This document shows, one piece after another, positions 26,317 through 33,860 of a stretch of 44,001 bases of DNA (position 1 is its first letter; every line of letters begins with the position of its first letter). The translations under genes and the position numbers were made by a program. The notes below the pieces were generated by a model that was given only the letters and a program-made list of their open reading frames with translations, was not told the DNA's origin and did not search any database. Source of the stretch: an uncultured Clostridia bacterium (GTDB lineage: Bacteria; Bacillota; Clostridia; Christensenellales; Borkfalkiaceae); assembly GCA_904374385.1 (NCBI GenBank), contig CAJFGA010000010.1, positions 1-44,001 on the forward strand. The letters are read 5' to 3'.

Positions 26317-26358
26317 TAAAAAACAAGTGCGCGCGTTTGAAAAAACGCGCGCACTTGT
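26317..26358 (-). terminator. Perfect 16-bp hairpin followed by T6 (minus strand)
   Basis: ACAAGTGCGCGCGTTT pairs perfectly with its complement around a 4-base loop, and on the minus strand TTTTTT follows. This is a very strong minus-strand terminator, yet the nearest minus-strand gene upstream already has its own terminator at 26776-26809. It therefore insulates whatever is transcribed through the repeat array. Confidence 0.75.
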
Positions 26359-26463
26359 CACTCCTACCCGTATTTTATTCTTGCAAAAATATCCTTTCTA
26401 TTAAGCTTTCCGCCAAAGAAACACTTTCCGCCCCTTGGAGGAAACGCTTGCATACCCCCCTTC

Positions 26464-26767
26464 GCCTTCCCCCGTTGGGGGAAGCCTTTTTGCCCCTGTC
26501 AAACCTGAAGTTAGGAAAAAAGTTTTGCATTACACCCCTTTGCCTTCCCCCATTGGAAAACGCTCGCACATTTCTCCTTTTGCCTTCCCCCATTGGGGAA
26601 ACTGCGCATTTTTCCTTTCCGCCTTCCCCCGTTGGGGGAAGGGGGACCGCTTGCGGTGGATGAGGGGATTATATACCCCCCTCATCAGTCACCTGCGGTG
26701 ACAGCTTCCCCACAAGGGGAAGCCTTTTTGCGCATCCCCTTGTACGACGACCCAAGGGGAACCTTTT
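26464..26767. repeat. Palindromic intergenic repeat array, copy 2
   Basis: At least five pieces of the element seen at 8552-8722. CTTCCCCC/GGGGGAAG hairpins or halves lie at 26464, 26542, 26580 and 26620. The full left half ends GGATGAGGGG at 26668. The facing right half CCCTCATCAGTCACC ... GGGGAAGCC runs from about 26680 to 26731, and another CCAAGGGGAA fragment is near 26750. The pieces have different degrees of decay, suggesting repeated insertion or local duplication. No gene is supported here. Confidence 0.75.
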
Positions 26768-26775
26768 AGTGACAC

Positions 26776-26809
26776 AAAAAAACAACGCAGAGAGTTGCTC
26801 TGCGTTGTT
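26776..26809 (-). terminator. Terminator of the ECF sigma module
   Basis: Minus strand: a perfect 12-bp stem (AACAACGCAGAG and complement, 5-base loop) followed by T5 or more, about 10 bases after the stop of the single-TM protein gene. Confidence 0.9.
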
Positions 26810-26819
26810 CTATGGTGTT

Positions 26820-27518
26820 TTACTGTAACAGTAATGCGACGTAATGCTGCAATGTTTCTGCCCCGCCCGATGTTTCAATACTCAAATAATAGATGATATC
26901 ATCAACAGTAAAGCGAGCGTAAATATTATTTGCCGACATGGACTCGATTTTATAATTGACAGCAACTCCATCAACATTCAACAATTCATTCAAGTTTGTA
27001 AAATCATCAAATCGCTGAAACTGATCTTCGCTAAAACATACACCCAAAACCACTGAATCAAAATCACTTTCGGAGATAAACATTACATTTTGAATAACAT
27101 AAACCAACTGATTGTTCTCTTCTAATCTATGAGCACTATATTCTGCTAAGACAAATCCTTCTTGATAGTATAAAAAATCCAAGGAATTTTCATCAACAAA
27201 TGTTTCTATGTCCGTGATCTGCTCCGTCCTAATCGATGCTTCATCAAAATAGCGCGGCCCGTCGTTGCGGTTGACCCAAAAAGTGATCAAAAAGATACAC
27301 CCCACCAAGAGCACGGCAGCCAAGGCAAGGCAGACGGACAAAATTTTTGTCCGCTTATTGGCAGCGAGCACTTCTCCTTCGATCGATTTTCGCCCTTCGC
27401 CGTCCTGCCCGTACAGCTCTTCGGTCAGCTGTTTCGCCTGCTCCAGCTTGTCTGTGCGCTGCGGCTGGTTCTGAGCAAAGTTTTGTATCGCTTTCAATGG
27501 GTCTTTATTCTCTTGCAT
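26820..27518 (-). CDS. Single-TM protein, candidate anti-sigma factor
   Basis: 232 residues. The cytosolic N-terminus (about 58 residues, charged and helical, with KLEQAKQLTEELYGQ) is followed by one hydrophobic segment (about residues 59-82) and a roughly 150-residue external domain rich in acidic and aromatic residues. This topology matches anti-sigma factors. It is the third gene after an ECF sigma factor and a secreted protease-like protein, which fits, but no ZAS metal motif is visible, so the role is inferred. The start is uncertain: ATG 27518 is six bases after the upstream stop, and a TTG at 27527 would overlap that stop. Neither has a good ribosome site, suggesting reinitiation. Confidence 0.7.
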   Translation of the reverse strand: MQENKDPLKAIQNFAQNQPQRTDKLEQAKQLTEELYGQDGEGRKSIEGEVLAANKRTKILSVCLALAAVLLVGCIFLITFWVNRNDGPRYFDEASIRTEQITDIETFVDENSLDFLYYQEGFVLAEYSAHRLEENNQLVYVIQNVMFISESDFDSVVLGVCFSEDQFQRFDDFTNLNELLNVDGVAVNYKIESMSANNIYARFTVDDIIYYLSIETSGGAETLQHYVALLLQ

Positions 27519-27523
27519 ATTGT

Positions 27524-28393
27524 TCAACTAATATTGACTATTAGCGCCTCCTCGATGTCCAGATCGTCGTCCATTTTAATGTAACCTTGCTCTCCTGAAC
27601 CAAATCCGCTCGAAGCCTGCAGATAGGTATCCGTTCTGAACAGCGATCCGTTATTGTAATAGTTGATCGTGATGTATCCGTAGACCATCATGATGTGGGC
27701 ATTGGTAGAATTCGCCTTGCTGACGAACGTCTGCCCGTCCGAATGTACGATGGCATATACAAAATTATAGCTGGTACACAGCAAAACGCCCACCTTGCCC
27801 GCGTTGATGGCGTTGCCGAACGCCGTCAAGTTGACGTTTTTGGAATTTGCATAGAAAGAAGTATACGAAAGGCTGTACCCCTGCCCCTGCACATACGACT
27901 GCAGCCCGTTCTTAAAGCCAGTGCCCGTCGTTCCGATGCCGCCGACGTTGATGTCCATCACGTCGTAGAGGGTATTGAATACGGTCGTCACGGCAGAAAA
28001 CCCTACATCGGGATAATAACGATATACCCCATTCACCATCATGCCCGGCTCAAAGTTGGGCATCAGGTTGGTGTAAAAGCGGTCATAGTAGCCGACGATG
28101 TTGGTGCCCGCCGTCGCCGCGCAGAAATTCGTCTTGGACGTATCGCCGTTCCCATAGGAGGGCGCAAATTCGACAAAATATGTATTATTCACCGTATAGC
28201 TGTCACGGTAGATATATTCGCTGTCCTCGTAAGAAACCCCTCCGCCGCTGTAGTCATTCGAATCGTCTAAATAATAGATCGTTTGTGCGGATGCGCAATG
28301 CTGCGGTATGCAAACCAGTGCGACGGCATTGGCAAGCACAACCGCGGCGGCAATAAAAAGGGTGACCAATCTCTTTTGCAGTTTTAGTGACAT
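27524..28393 (-). CDS. Secreted papain-like (C39-type) cysteine protease candidate
   Basis: 289 residues with an N-terminal signal sequence (basic KLQKR, hydrophobic 8-28) and a likely cleavage after ASA at 34-36. The motif NFCAATAGTNIVGYYD places a nucleophile-like Cys91 at the start of a helix, as in C39-like and papain-fold peptidases, and TNAHIMMVYGY supplies the matching His233. The region between is rich in Gly, Tyr and Asn. The ATG at 28393 has an AAGGAGAAG site. Position between an ECF sigma gene and a candidate anti-sigma gene suggests it is a regulated effector or part of the signal relay. Activity and substrate are unknown. Confidence 0.72.
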   Translation of the reverse strand: MSLKLQKRLVTLFIAAAVVLANAVALVCIPQHCASAQTIYYLDDSNDYSGGGVSYEDSEYIYRDSYTVNNTYFVEFAPSYGNGDTSKTNFCAATAGTNIVGYYDRFYTNLMPNFEPGMMVNGVYRYYPDVGFSAVTTVFNTLYDVMDINVGGIGTTGTGFKNGLQSYVQGQGYSLSYTSFYANSKNVNLTAFGNAINAGKVGVLLCTSYNFVYAIVHSDGQTFVSKANSTNAHIMMVYGYITINYYNNGSLFRTDTYLQASSGFGSGEQGYIKMDDDLDIEEALIVNIS

Positions 28394-28481
28394 TATACAC
28401 TTCTCCTTTGTTATTAGGTTTTATACTTATATAACAAATGAAAAGTGCCGTTCGTTCGAAAAAACACAAAAAAAATTTAAA

Positions 28482-29000
28482 TTATTTGGAAAAATTTCTT
28501 ATTTTCTCTTCCAACTTCTCTAAGCGATAGGAAAGAGTTGATTTGGAACAGTGCATGATCGCCGCGATTTCGCTGAGCGGACTCTGATACCAATACCGAT
28601 AGATGATCAAATCTTTTTCGCGTTGCGATAGTTGTATTAAAATTTCATACACCGTCAAACTTGATTCGTCTAATTCTACGGCGATGCCTTGGGCGATTTC
28701 TAAAGGGCTTTCCATCCTCCTCTTGTAACATTTCAGTTTGTTTTTCGCCAAATTCTTGACGATAGTGTTGATCCATGCTTTGGCATTTTTGTTTTCGCGA
28801 AATTTATCGGCTTTTCGGACGATGGTCAACAAGCAATCTTGCACGACGTCTTCCGCGTCCGCTTCACTCAGCAAATACGAGCGCGCCACCGCTTTCATTG
28901 CACCGCCGACCCGCTGGAAGATTTCGCCTATGGCGTTACGATCTCCCTCTGCGATCGCCTTGATCAATTTCCCCAACTCGACATTTTCGCTTTCGTTCAT
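28482..29000 (-). CDS. ECF-type RNA polymerase sigma factor
   Basis: 172-residue sigma-70 family protein of extracytoplasmic-function size. Region 2 contains ARSYLLSEADAEDVVQDCLLTIVRKADKFRE (about residues 38-68) and the WI-x-TI motif (AWINTIVKNLAKNKLKCYKRR). Region 4 has LSQREKDLIIYRYWYQSPLSEIAAIMHCSKSTLSYRLEKLEEKI, a clear helix-turn-helix. The stop is 88 bases upstream of the protease-like gene, so the two may be partly separately transcribed; that gap has the words CGAACGAACGG that could be an ECF -35 region. The pairing with a TM protein downstream fits sigma/anti-sigma control. A weak TTGCAA/TTTAAA promoter is possible upstream. Confidence 0.9.
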   Translation of the reverse strand: MNESENVELGKLIKAIAEGDRNAIGEIFQRVGGAMKAVARSYLLSEADAEDVVQDCLLTIVRKADKFRENKNAKAWINTIVKNLAKNKLKCYKRRMESPLEIAQGIAVELDESSLTVYEILIQLSQREKDLIIYRYWYQSPLSEIAAIMHCSKSTLSYRLEKLEEKIRNFSK

Positions 29001-29092
29001 TTTGCATTCTCAACATGATATTTAAAATTTATTGAACGGGCTTTTGCAAGCCCCAAAAAAACAACGGGAAAATAAAAATAACGAAATACAGC

Positions 29093-29129
29093 AAGAGTCC
29101 TGAAAAACAGAAAGTTTTTCAGGACTCTT
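29093..29129 (-). terminator. Hairpin downstream of tRNA-Pro
   Basis: A perfect 16-bp stem (AAGAGTCCTGAAAAAC and complement) with a 5-base loop, 23 bases after the tRNA 3' end on the minus strand. Only two T close the stem and no longer run follows, so it may end or process the tRNA transcript. Confidence 0.7.
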
Positions 29130-29151
29130 CGCCGCAATATAATTGCGTAAT

Positions 29152-29228
29152 TGGTCGAGGTGACGGGACTTGAACCCACGACCTCTTGGTCCCGAACCAA
29201 GCGCGCTACCAAACTGCGCTACACCTCG
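29152..29228 (-). tRNA. tRNA-Pro (anticodon CGG)
   Basis: 77 bases including an encoded CCA. The acceptor stem is CGAGGTG/CACCTCG, the D-loop GCGCAGTTTGGTAGCGC, the anticodon arm CTTGG-TTCGGGA-CCAAG (CGG at 34-36, Pro) and the T-arm GTGGGTTCAAGTCCC. Confidence 0.97.
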
Positions 29229-29300
29229 ATGTTACACCTTTTATGAAAGACTCCCTTGCTGCAAACCGCCCCTCTGTTCATCGATTCGAAAGCCTTATCT

Positions 29301-29329
29301 ATTATAGCAAAGACAAATCGCTTTGTCAA
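29301..29329 (-). promoter_or_regulatory. tRNA-Pro promoter
   Basis: Minus-strand TTGACA (29324-29329), 17-bp spacer, TATAAT (29301-29306), about 70 bases before the tRNA. Consensus-perfect, as expected for a stable RNA. Confidence 0.85.
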
Positions 29330-29417
29330 ACGATAATTTTACTTTTTATCCCCCTTTTTCCCTTCCTTTCCATAAAATATTATAATATAGTATATTTTTA
29401 CAGTCCTAAATCGGCGC

Positions 29418-30005
29418 TCAGCGCCGCCCGGAACGGAATGCCAGCCACTTGCCCATCCGCTCCGCCAACACGGCTGCAAGCGCGCACAAAATCAGATCTT
29501 TGGGCATATAGAGGATATTGTTGACGAGTATCGCCTGCCACAGCCCATCCATCTTCATATAAAAATGCCATATACAGGCAAAGTACGGAACCCCGACCAA
29601 ATAGTTCGCCAAAAAGCCGGCAAGCGCCGCAACGACCGCCCTGCGCAGGGTCAGCGGGCCGCGCCCGCGCACCGCGCCCGCCGCAAAGGCCGCCGCGGCA
29701 AAGCCGAGGATATAGCCGAAAGTAAGCTGCAAAACATAGGCGAACCCGCCTCCGCCCGAAAAGACGGGCAGCCCCAAAAGCCCCATAAAAATGTATACGG
29801 CGACAGAAGCCGTGCCCCACTTTGCACCGAGCAAAAGCCCCGCCAAAACCGCGACCACCGTCTGGAAGGTGATCGGCACATACGGAATGGGAATGCGGAT
29901 ATAGGCGGAAACGATCATCAGCACCACAAACAGGGCGCATTCGGCGATCCGCGCCGTCATGCCGCGATTGGTATTGATCAAATTTTTATCGTTTATGTCA
30001 GGCAT
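29418..30005 (-). CDS. bioY: Biotin ECF transporter S component BioY
   Basis: Substrate-binding membrane subunit for biotin import, 195 residues with six hydrophobic segments. ALFVVLMIVSAYIRIPIP, VPITFQTVVAVLAGLLLG, the AVYIFMGLLGLPVFSGGGGF stretch and the GFLANYLVGVPYF segment are characteristic of BioY. It lies 22 bases after birA in one operon under a BirA-type box. No EcfA or EcfT gene is nearby, so it should use shared energy subunits. The start at ATG 30005 lacks a clear ribosome site; ATG 29960 (MTARIAE) is an alternative. With no biotin synthesis genes in view, biotin uptake may be essential; that reaches beyond this window. Confidence 0.95.
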   Translation of the reverse strand: MPDINDKNLINTNRGMTARIAECALFVVLMIVSAYIRIPIPYVPITFQTVVAVLAGLLLGAKWGTASVAVYIFMGLLGLPVFSGGGGFAYVLQLTFGYILGFAAAAFAAGAVRGRGPLTLRRAVVAALAGFLANYLVGVPYFACIWHFYMKMDGLWQAILVNNILYMPKDLILCALAAVLAERMGKWLAFRSGRR

Positions 30006-30027
30006 AGTAATCTTAAAACAACTGAAA

Positions 30028-30993
30028 TTATAGCATAATACGCACTTCGCCCGCCGAAAGGGTACAAGTTTCTCCGCTTTCGAATCGCACGATCAAAAAA
30101 CAATTTTCATCGAGGTCTATCACCTCCGCTTCGCCCTCCACCGCACCGGAAAGCACGCGCACCCTTCTGCCGATCACAAAAGAGCGCCGTTTATACTCCG
30201 CAAAAAACGTCCTTTCGGGAATGCGGTCCACATAATAGCGCAGCCTTTCCAAAATCGCCGCCGCCAGGCGCGCGCGCCCTTCTTCGGGATATTCCCCCTC
30301 GGCAAAAACAGGCGCAGCGATTTCCTTTAATTCAGCGGGAAAGGCGCAATGTTTCACGTTTACCCCGATCCCAACGACGGCGTAGGCGAGCCCGCCGCTT
30401 TCCACGTCGAAGGAGGCCTCCGTCAAAATGCCGCAAACTTTTTTGCCGCTCATATATATGTCGTTCACCCACTTGATCGCGGCGTCCTTGCCCGAAACCC
30501 GCTCGATCGCCTCTGCGACGGCGACGGCGGCGCACGCCGTAATAAACAGCGTTTCGGATGCAGGCAGCCGCGGCCGAAGCAGAACGCTCAAATACAGCCC
30601 CGTGCCGGCAGGCGAATAAAAGGGCCTGCTGTAACGCCCCCTGCCCGCCGTCTGTGCTTCGGCGACGACCGCCGTCCACGCCGAAGCCCCCGCCGCCGCA
30701 AGTGCCTTGACGTCGTCGTTGGTGGAAGCCGTCGTTTTGACGACCCGCACGGAAAAATCGCTTTCCCGTAAAAATTTTTCGATCCCGGCGGAAGATAAAA
30801 CATCGCTTTCGGCGCGCAGGGCATACCCCCGGTTGCGGACGGAATCGATCGCAAAGCCGTCCTTCTCCAAAGCGCGAATACATTTCCATACCGCATTGCG
30901 GCTGACGCCGGATTCGGCGGCGAACTGCTCGCCGGAGATATATTCTCCGCGCGCTTCCTCCAATCGCCGCAGCACTTTTTCTTTCAGCTCCAT
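30028..30993 (-). CDS. birA: Bifunctional biotin-protein ligase / biotin repressor
   Basis: Attaches biotin to carboxylase carriers and, bound to biotinyl-AMP, represses biotin genes. 321 residues: an N-terminal winged helix (residues 1-65; EYISGEQFAAESGVSRNAVWKCIRALEKDG is within it), the ligase core with GRGRYSRPF (the biotinyl-AMP loop), IKWVNDIYMSGKKVCGILTE, and a C-terminal SH3-like domain (RVRVLSGAVEGEAEVIDLDE). The promoter overlaps a perfect BirA-type inverted repeat, so the gene is autoregulated together with bioY. The predicted transcript starts at or next to the ATG at 30993, so it may be leaderless. Confidence 0.96.
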   Translation of the reverse strand: MELKEKVLRRLEEARGEYISGEQFAAESGVSRNAVWKCIRALEKDGFAIDSVRNRGYALRAESDVLSSAGIEKFLRESDFSVRVVKTTASTNDDVKALAAAGASAWTAVVAEAQTAGRGRYSRPFYSPAGTGLYLSVLLRPRLPASETLFITACAAVAVAEAIERVSGKDAAIKWVNDIYMSGKKVCGILTEASFDVESGGLAYAVVGIGVNVKHCAFPAELKEIAAPVFAEGEYPEEGRARLAAAILERLRYYVDRIPERTFFAEYKRRSFVIGRRVRVLSGAVEGEAEVIDLDENCFLIVRFESGETCTLSAGEVRIML

Positions 30994-30999
30994 AGCCCT

Positions 31000-31028
31000 A
31001 TCTTACCATACCCGCCCACAATTGTCAA
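31000..31028 (-). promoter_or_regulatory. birA-bioY promoter
   Basis: Minus-strand TTGACA (31023-31028), 17-bp spacer, TAAGAT (31000-31005). The predicted start is near 30993, the first base of the birA ATG. The -35 lies within the BirA box. Confidence 0.8.
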
Positions 31029-31054
31029 CTAAAATACTGTTAATGGTTGACAAT
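31021..31054. promoter_or_regulatory. BirA operator
   Basis: Perfect inverted repeat ATTGTCAAC and GTTGACAAT separated by 16 bases. It matches the known Firmicute BirA site pattern (WATTGTTAAC-like arms with 14-16-base spacing). It covers the -35 element, so binding would block RNA polymerase. Confidence 0.9.
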
Positions 31055-31061
31055 TTAGGAT

Positions 31062-31098
31062 AAAAAGAAGAGAGGTATTAAAAAACCTCTCTCTTTTT
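31062..31098. terminator. Terminator after aspS
   Basis: An 8-bp stem (AGAGAGGT and complement, 8-base loop) with T runs on both strands. On the minus strand it lies about 40 bases beyond the aspS stop and just upstream of the birA promoter. Confidence 0.8.
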
Positions 31099-31138
31099 GC
31101 AGCATTATGCCGCGCATAGTATTATAGATCTGCCATTT

Positions 31139-32470
31139 TTACGGCGTAACGCGGTTGATATCCCTTGGGAACATGGAGGCATAGCGCACGTTCTTAAAGC
31201 CCAAAAGGTGCATCGTAATGCGCTCAAGACCCAAGCCCAATCCGCCGTGGGGCGGCATACCGTATTTATGCGCCATCAGATAACTTTCAAAATCATCAGG
31301 GTTCATCCCGCGCGCCTTCATCTTGGCAACCTGCTCGTTATAGTCATGGATGCGCTGTCCGCCCGTCGTGATCTCGATACCGCGGAAGAGCAGGTCAAAG
31401 CTGAGCGTGTAGGCAGGATCTTCCGGGTCATCCATCGCATAGAAAGGCCTCTTTTCGGAAGGATAATGGGTTACGAACAGGAAGTCGGAATCGTATTCCT
31501 GCTTTGCCCACTTGCCAAGGAGCTGCTCTTCTTCCGGCTCGAAGTCGCGGTAGTCGGTGATCTTCTTTTTGAACTTTTTGGTGATGATCTCCTTCGCGTC
31601 CATAAATTTGACGATCGGGATCTCTTTGATCTCCGGTAAATTGACGTTCAAAAGCGCGATCTCTTCGGCGTAATCTTTTCGGAGCAGCGCCATGATGTAT
31701 TTGAGCGCGCCCGTTTCCATATTCATGATATCGTAAAAACTGTCGATAAAGCCCATCTCGAAATCCATGCTGATATATTCGTTGAGATGGCGCGAAGTAT
31801 CGTGATGTTCGGCGCGGAATACGGGCCCGACCTCAAACACGCGCTCATACACGGGCACGAGCATCTGCTTGTAGAACTGCGGGCTCTGCGCCAAAAACAC
31901 CTGCTTGCCGAAATAATCGAGCTTAAAAATATTCGCGCCCCCTTCCGCGCCCTGCGCGTTGATTTTGGGGGTACGGATCTCGGTAAAGTTTTGGCTGAAC
32001 AAAAATTCGCGGAAGCCGCGCGCGATCCCCTCTTGAATTTTGAACACGGCGCGCTCCTTCGGATTGCGGAGGGTCACCGGGCGCATATTCAGATTGAGAT
32101 CGAGCGGAATATTGTCCAACTGTTTTTTGTTGATGACGATGGGCATCTGCTCGGCGGGCGTCGAAAGCACTTCGATGTTGTGTATCTGCATCTCATACCG
32201 ATCTTCGCGCGTCTGATCTTTGACGATCTTGCCCGTCAGTTTGACGGCGCATCCCTCAACGACCTTATCGTCCATACGATAATCGGAAAAATCGGGGGAA
32301 TAGACGCACTGCACGACATCGCGCGCGGTGCGGATAATGACAAAGGCAAAGCCCGTCATTTCGCGAATGCGGTGAATCATCCCCTTCATGACGACCTCTT
32401 GATCGACATGCGCGGGAAAATCTTTATACTCGACACAAGTTTTTTTGATCTCGCCGTCCATCTTTTCCAT
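31139..32470 (-). CDS. aspS: Aspartyl-tRNA synthetase, archaeal/non-discriminating type
   Basis: Class II tRNA synthetase, 443 residues. It lacks the bacterial GAD insertion and is about 150 residues shorter than the usual bacterial enzyme. An N-terminal OB-fold (HRIREMTGFAFVIIRTARDVVQCV) binds the anticodon. Class II motifs follow: motif 2 PVFRAEHHDTSRHLNEYISMDFEMGF and motif 3 GGLGLGLERITMHLLGF. Enzymes of this type often charge both tRNA-Asp and tRNA-Asn and then need GatCAB amidotransferase to correct Asp-tRNA-Asn. No gat genes are in the window. Start ATG 32470 behind AGAGG; promoter at 32503-32531. AsnRS is the near relative, but the overall pattern favours AspS. Confidence 0.92.
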   Translation of the reverse strand: MEKMDGEIKKTCVEYKDFPAHVDQEVVMKGMIHRIREMTGFAFVIIRTARDVVQCVYSPDFSDYRMDDKVVEGCAVKLTGKIVKDQTREDRYEMQIHNIEVLSTPAEQMPIVINKKQLDNIPLDLNLNMRPVTLRNPKERAVFKIQEGIARGFREFLFSQNFTEIRTPKINAQGAEGGANIFKLDYFGKQVFLAQSPQFYKQMLVPVYERVFEVGPVFRAEHHDTSRHLNEYISMDFEMGFIDSFYDIMNMETGALKYIMALLRKDYAEEIALLNVNLPEIKEIPIVKFMDAKEIITKKFKKKITDYRDFEPEEEQLLGKWAKQEYDSDFLFVTHYPSEKRPFYAMDDPEDPAYTLSFDLLFRGIEITTGGQRIHDYNEQVAKMKARGMNPDDFESYLMAHKYGMPPHGGLGLGLERITMHLLGFKNVRYASMFPRDINRVTP

Positions 32471-32502
32471 AATTCAGACCTCTTAAAAATATTTCAGTGT
32501 CT

Positions 32503-32531
32503 ATTTTAATATTTTGCCTAAAAAATTGCAA
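32503..32531 (-). promoter_or_regulatory. aspS promoter
   Basis: Minus-strand TTGCAA (32526-32531), 17-bp spacer, TAAAAT (32503-32508), giving a leader of about 25 bases, too short for a T-box. Confidence 0.7.
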
Positions 32532-32561
32532 GCGAATGCGCGCGGCGCACCTATTTTTTTC

Positions 32562-33860
32562 TCATTCCGCACGCTGCCCGACGCGCCGCAGCGCTTTGGG
32601 CAGTTTGTTTTTCATGACGACGCCGCTCGCCTTGCCGAGCCCCAGCGCAAAGCCGCCGTACATCGCCGCACACCATCCCTTTCCGCAAGAAGCAGGCACT
32701 TCTTCCCCGCGCAGGTATGCCCGCGCTTCCTCTTCCGTCAGCTCGTTCGCATTGCAAAAGTTCTCTCTCTGCACCGCCATCGCGAGTGCATGGGCCGGTT
32801 CGAACCTGCCGCCGGAAACCTCTCCGAGGCGGACACCCGCGCGCAGCACTTTTAATCCGGCGAGCGGGAAAAGGCCCTCTGGCACTAGGTAAAGCGCATG
32901 CCCGAAAGAGAGCAATTCTCCCCGCAAAGGCGCCTTAAGAAATTCCCCTTCGAATGCGCGCCAAACCGCCGCGTCCCTCTTATCGGCGGACAGATTTTTG
33001 GCGCGCCGTATCGGCGCCATTTCCTCCCCGCCCGTTTTCAAAAAGAGCGCCGCATAATGCCCTTCTCCGCGCACGCGGTGCGGCCAAAGTTTATGCTCTT
33101 CCAAAAGAGTGAGCCCATCCTCTTCGACAAACCGCGCCGCATTGTTTTCGTCCTCTTCCCTCGAAAATGTACAGGTAGAATAGACGAGCCGGCCGCCCGG
33201 GCGAAGCATCTTTACGGCGCTCTTTATTATTTTTTTCTGCCTGTCGGCACACATCGCCACGTTTGCCTCGCTCCATTCGGCAAGCGCGGCCGGTTCTTTG
33301 CGGAACATCCCCTCTCCCGAACAGGGCGCATCGACGAGAATTTTGTCAAACCATCCCGCAAAACGTTCTTCCAACGATTCGGGGTCGGCGCACAGGACGA
33401 CCGCGTTCGTTACCCCCATGCGCTCGACATTTTCAGAGAGGATCGCCGCGCGGGACGGAATTTTTTCGTTGAGGACGAGGATCCCTTCCCCCTTCATCGC
33501 CGCGGCGAGCTGCATGCTCTTGCCCCCCGGCGCCGCACACAGATCGAGCACCCGCTCTCCCGGCGATGCTTGCAAAAGAGGGGCGGCGCAGGCCGCGCTC
33601 GGTTCCTGTACATAAAAAAGTCCCGCAGCAAAGGGGATGCCCCGGCCCGGTTTTTCATCTCGGATATAATAAGCGGCGTCCGCCCACGGCACAGCGCCGT
33701 CTATGTTCAAAATCCGCTTGGAAAGAAATTCTTCGCAAGAGATCTTGCGCGTATTGACGCGCACGCCCTTGACGGGCGGCGCATCCAGGCATGCAAAATA
33801 CGCCTCGGCATCAGGCAATTCCCCCGCAATGCGGGCTCGATAGGCGGCGGGAAGTTTCAT
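32562..33860 (-). CDS. rRNA cytosine-C5 methyltransferase (NOL1/NOP2/Sun, RsmF-like)
   Basis: SAM-dependent RNA m5C methyltransferase, 432 residues. The SAM site is VLDLCAAPGGKSMQLA; the two conserved cysteines are in DAPCSGEGMFRK and YSTCTFSREEDE. After the catalytic domain comes the long C-terminal region (residues about 290-432) seen in RsmF/YebU-type enzymes, with GHALYLVP and RVGVRLGE-like stretches, which binds rRNA. The ATG at 33860 overlaps the exonuclease stop as ATGA and sits behind GGAGGAGG; the longer GTG-type start is not needed. RsmF-like 16S rRNA modification is most likely; the exact base is not determinable. Confidence 0.92.
   Translation of the reverse strand: MKLPAAYRARIAGELPDAEAYFACLDAPPVKGVRVNTRKISCEEFLSKRILNIDGAVPWADAAYYIRDEKPGRGIPFAAGLFYVQEPSAACAAPLLQASPGERVLDLCAAPGGKSMQLAAAMKGEGILVLNEKIPSRAAILSENVERMGVTNAVVLCADPESLEERFAGWFDKILVDAPCSGEGMFRKEPAALAEWSEANVAMCADRQKKIIKSAVKMLRPGGRLVYSTCTFSREEDENNAARFVEEDGLTLLEEHKLWPHRVRGEGHYAALFLKTGGEEMAPIRRAKNLSADKRDAAVWRAFEGEFLKAPLRGELLSFGHALYLVPEGLFPLAGLKVLRAGVRLGEVSGGRFEPAHALAMAVQRENFCNANELTEEEARAYLRGEEVPASCGKGWCAAMYGGFALGLGKASGVVMKNKLPKALRRVGQRAE

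Noticed and set aside
26337-26701. Short frames within the repeat array
   Set aside because: The peptides merely translate repeated CTTCCCCC words; no coding signals.
26464-26767. CRISPR array
   Set aside because: Pieces are irregularly spaced, differ in length and orientation, and have no constant repeat or cas genes.
29026-29056. Terminator at the GGGCTT/AAGCCC hairpin upstream of the sigma gene
   Set aside because: On the minus strand the T run lies before the stem, not after it, and on the plus strand the stem is followed by A bases.
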